This document shows, in pieces, positions 6,419 to 7,060 of a stretch of 7,060 nt of DNA (positions are counted from its first letter, which is position 1; each line of letters opens with the position of its first letter). The translations under genes were made by a program, and so were the position numbers. The stretch is from assembly GCA_030596465.1 (NCBI GenBank), contig JAUVJW010000096.1, positions 1 through 7,060 of the forward strand. Reading direction: 5' to 3'. The notes beneath the pieces were generated by a model. It saw nothing but the letters and a program-made list of their open reading frames with translations, was not told where the DNA came from and made no database searches. This DNA is from Candidatus Fermentibacteraceae bacterium. GTDB taxonomy: Bacteria; Fermentibacterota; Fermentibacteria; Fermentibacterales; JCC-6.

Positions 6419-6760
6419 CTAAGCAAATTCCCGGTTCAGGATCTCTTTGACCTGCTTTTTGCTTTGGATACTTGTTGTGGCAGTGGCAACTTTACCGTTC
6501 TTGAAATAGACGGTAAAAGGCAGACCATTGAATCTGCTTGTTTCCGGTAGTGATCTGATATTGTGGCCGGCGGGGCCGTCAAAGTCCATATCACGGAAGA
6601 CAACATTCTCGTAGTTGTCTTTTACAGAATCCATGATATCGTAAACAGGCAGGCACATAGGGCCCATGCGCCCGCAACAGATCATTACATTCTCGTTGTT
6701 TTCGATTAGTTCTTTGAAATCTGTATTAGATTCTGTGTGCTGCAGATTAGTTCTTAGCAT
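6419..6760 (-). CDS. atypical thioredoxin-fold protein
   Basis: 113 residues from the ATG at 6760, chosen because AAGGAG lies 8 bases upstream; 8 further in-frame codons upstream have no such site. The layout is thioredoxin-like: a first strand ENVMICCG, the active-site loop and helix PVYDIMDSV, VVFRDMDFD (second strand), a cis-proline loop GLPFTVYF (Pro81) and a final helix KKQVKEILNREF. The usual WCGPC site is replaced by CCGRMGPMC, with Cys28, Cys29 and Cys36. The GPxC half is kept, but the first Cys of CxxC is Met32, so any disulfide would bridge a wider loop (Cys29-Cys36 is a CxxxxxxC spacing). No signal peptide. It is the first gene of an operon with the reductase gene and is probably its redox partner. 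The function as electron carrier is inferred. Confidence 0.85.
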   Translation of the reverse strand: MLRTNLQHTESNTDFKELIENNENVMICCGRMGPMCLPVYDIMDSVKDNYENVVFRDMDFDGPAGHNIRSLPETSRFNGLPFTVYFKNGKVATATTSIQSKKQVKEILNREFA

Positions 6761-6809
6761 TGCTTCGTCTCCTTGAAATAGCATGTTAATGTTTTAGATT
6801 GACGAAAGT

Positions 6810-6837
6810 ATCATATGACGAATTGTTCAATTGTCAA
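6810..6837 (-). promoter_or_regulatory. sigma70-type promoter of the thioredoxin operon
   Basis: On the - strand, TTGACA (6837-6832, perfect -35 consensus) is followed after 16 bases by TATGAT (6815-6810, five of six to TATAAT). It implies a start near 6803 and a leader of about 40 bases before the ATG at 6760. The spacer carries an inverted repeat AATTG-tt-CAATT (6821-6832) that overlaps the -35 edge and could be a repressor or regulator site. Just downstream, GACGAA occurs twice on the + strand (6801-6806 and 6817-6822). Confidence 0.75.
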
Positions 6838-6857
6838 GTAGCGTCTGGAGTGTTGCT

Positions 6858-6902
6858 ATGAAGCAGGTCCAGTGCTCTGTATGCCTTAATACTTCGGTAT
6901 AA
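6858..6902 (+). other. 14-codon mini-ORF with a good ribosome site, divergent from the thioredoxin operon
   Basis: The ATG at 6858 is 7 bases after GGAG (6847-6850) and encodes MKQVQCSVCLNTSV before a TAA at 6900-6902. It contains a CxxC pair. It may be a chance ORF, the 5' remnant of a zinc-ribbon-type gene, or a leader peptide. The stop overlaps a weak stem capped by a cUUCGg tetraloop (about 6886-6902). This part of the 300-base gene-free end of the window holds nothing else recognisable. Confidence 0.2.
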
Positions 6903-6919
6903 TGCGCCGCTATCCTGAG

Positions 6920-7060
6920 TTCCATACTAACGTTTGGGACGCACTCGGTTACTGGCTCTGCTGCTTTCCATACTAACGTTTGGGACGCACTCGGTTACTG
7001 GCTCTGTTGCTTTCCATACTAACGTTTGGGACGCACTCGGTTACTGGCTCTGTTGCTTTC
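6920..7060. repeat. 46-bp tandem repeat, three copies plus a partial fourth, running off the window
   Basis: Three consecutive copies of a 46-base unit start at 6920, 6966 and 7012, and a fourth begins at 7058. The unit starts TTCCATACTAACGTTTGGG and includes GACGCACTCGGTTACTGG. The only difference seen is one C (6961) in copy 1 against T in copies 2 and 3. There are no unique spacers, so it is not a CRISPR array. The unit length is not a multiple of three and stops occur in the frames inspected, so it is not a coding repeat. It contains AACGTT but no strong long dyad. It is a minisatellite-like array, perhaps an intergenic repeat family or a contig-edge repeat. Confidence 0.92.

Noticed and set aside
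6215..6550. 111-codon + strand ORF over trxB and the thioredoxin gene
   Set aside because: Shadow ORF opposite two genes with clear motifs; no recognisable domain.
6898..6903. + strand promoter at the perfect TATAAT before the repeat array
   Set aside because: No -35-like sequence stands at the proper distance (6875-6880 reads CTCTGT) and there is no extended -10 TG.
6920..7060. CRISPR array
   Set aside because: The 46-base units follow each other directly with no variable spacers, lack CRISPR-type dyads, and no cas gene is present.
6920..7060. Integron attC sites (TAAC...GTT words in the repeat)
   Set aside because: The core RYYYAAC and GTTRRRY consensus boxes do not fit, there is no long imperfect dyad, and no cassette genes lie between units.

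Overview
The window is about 7 kb of gene-dense bacterial DNA of middling GC content. It carries six complete genes plus one 5'-truncated gene on the + strand, and a two-gene redox operon on the - strand. It contains no rRNA, tRNA, transposase or phage gene. Three secreted-protein types (a 6-bladed beta-propeller, an amidotransferase-like protein with a type IX-style C-terminal sorting tail, and two SUMF1-fold proteins) suggest an FCB-type bacterium or related uncultured phylum (Fermentibacterota, Cloacimonadota, WOR-3-like) rather than a model proteobacterium. The thioredoxin system looks like that of anaerobes. The taxonomic guess is inference from gene content only.

Layout. Bases 1-440 are the end of a beta-propeller gene, followed by a strong hairpin (463-483) and a second small one. 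Bases 585-1909 are a translationally coupled pair: a DUF2164 protein and a secreted BPL_N/GATase1-like protein with a sorting tail. Bases 2025-5420 form a tight four-gene run: secreted SUMF1 protein, DUF1576 polytopic membrane protein, small protein resembling a degenerate GHKL ATPase, and a second secreted SUMF1 protein. A perfect 11-bp inverted repeat (5426-5458) separates this run from the convergent - strand operon. That operon (6760 down to 5471) encodes an atypical thioredoxin and a TrxB-type reductase, and is led by a near-consensus sigma70 promoter at 6810-6837. The last 140 bases are an almost perfect 46-bp tandem repeat that runs off the window.

How the genes may work together. The thioredoxin/reductase pair is a plausible electron-transfer unit. 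Its two partners are both non-canonical: the reductase lacks the HRRxxxR NADPH signature and the thioredoxin lacks the WCGPC site. The SUMF1-DUF1576-GHKL-like-SUMF1 run is the best candidate for an undescribed system. Two paralogous envelope proteins bracket a duplicated membrane protein and a small cytosolic protein, with gaps of 18, 22 and -1 bases. Its function cannot be read from the sequence.
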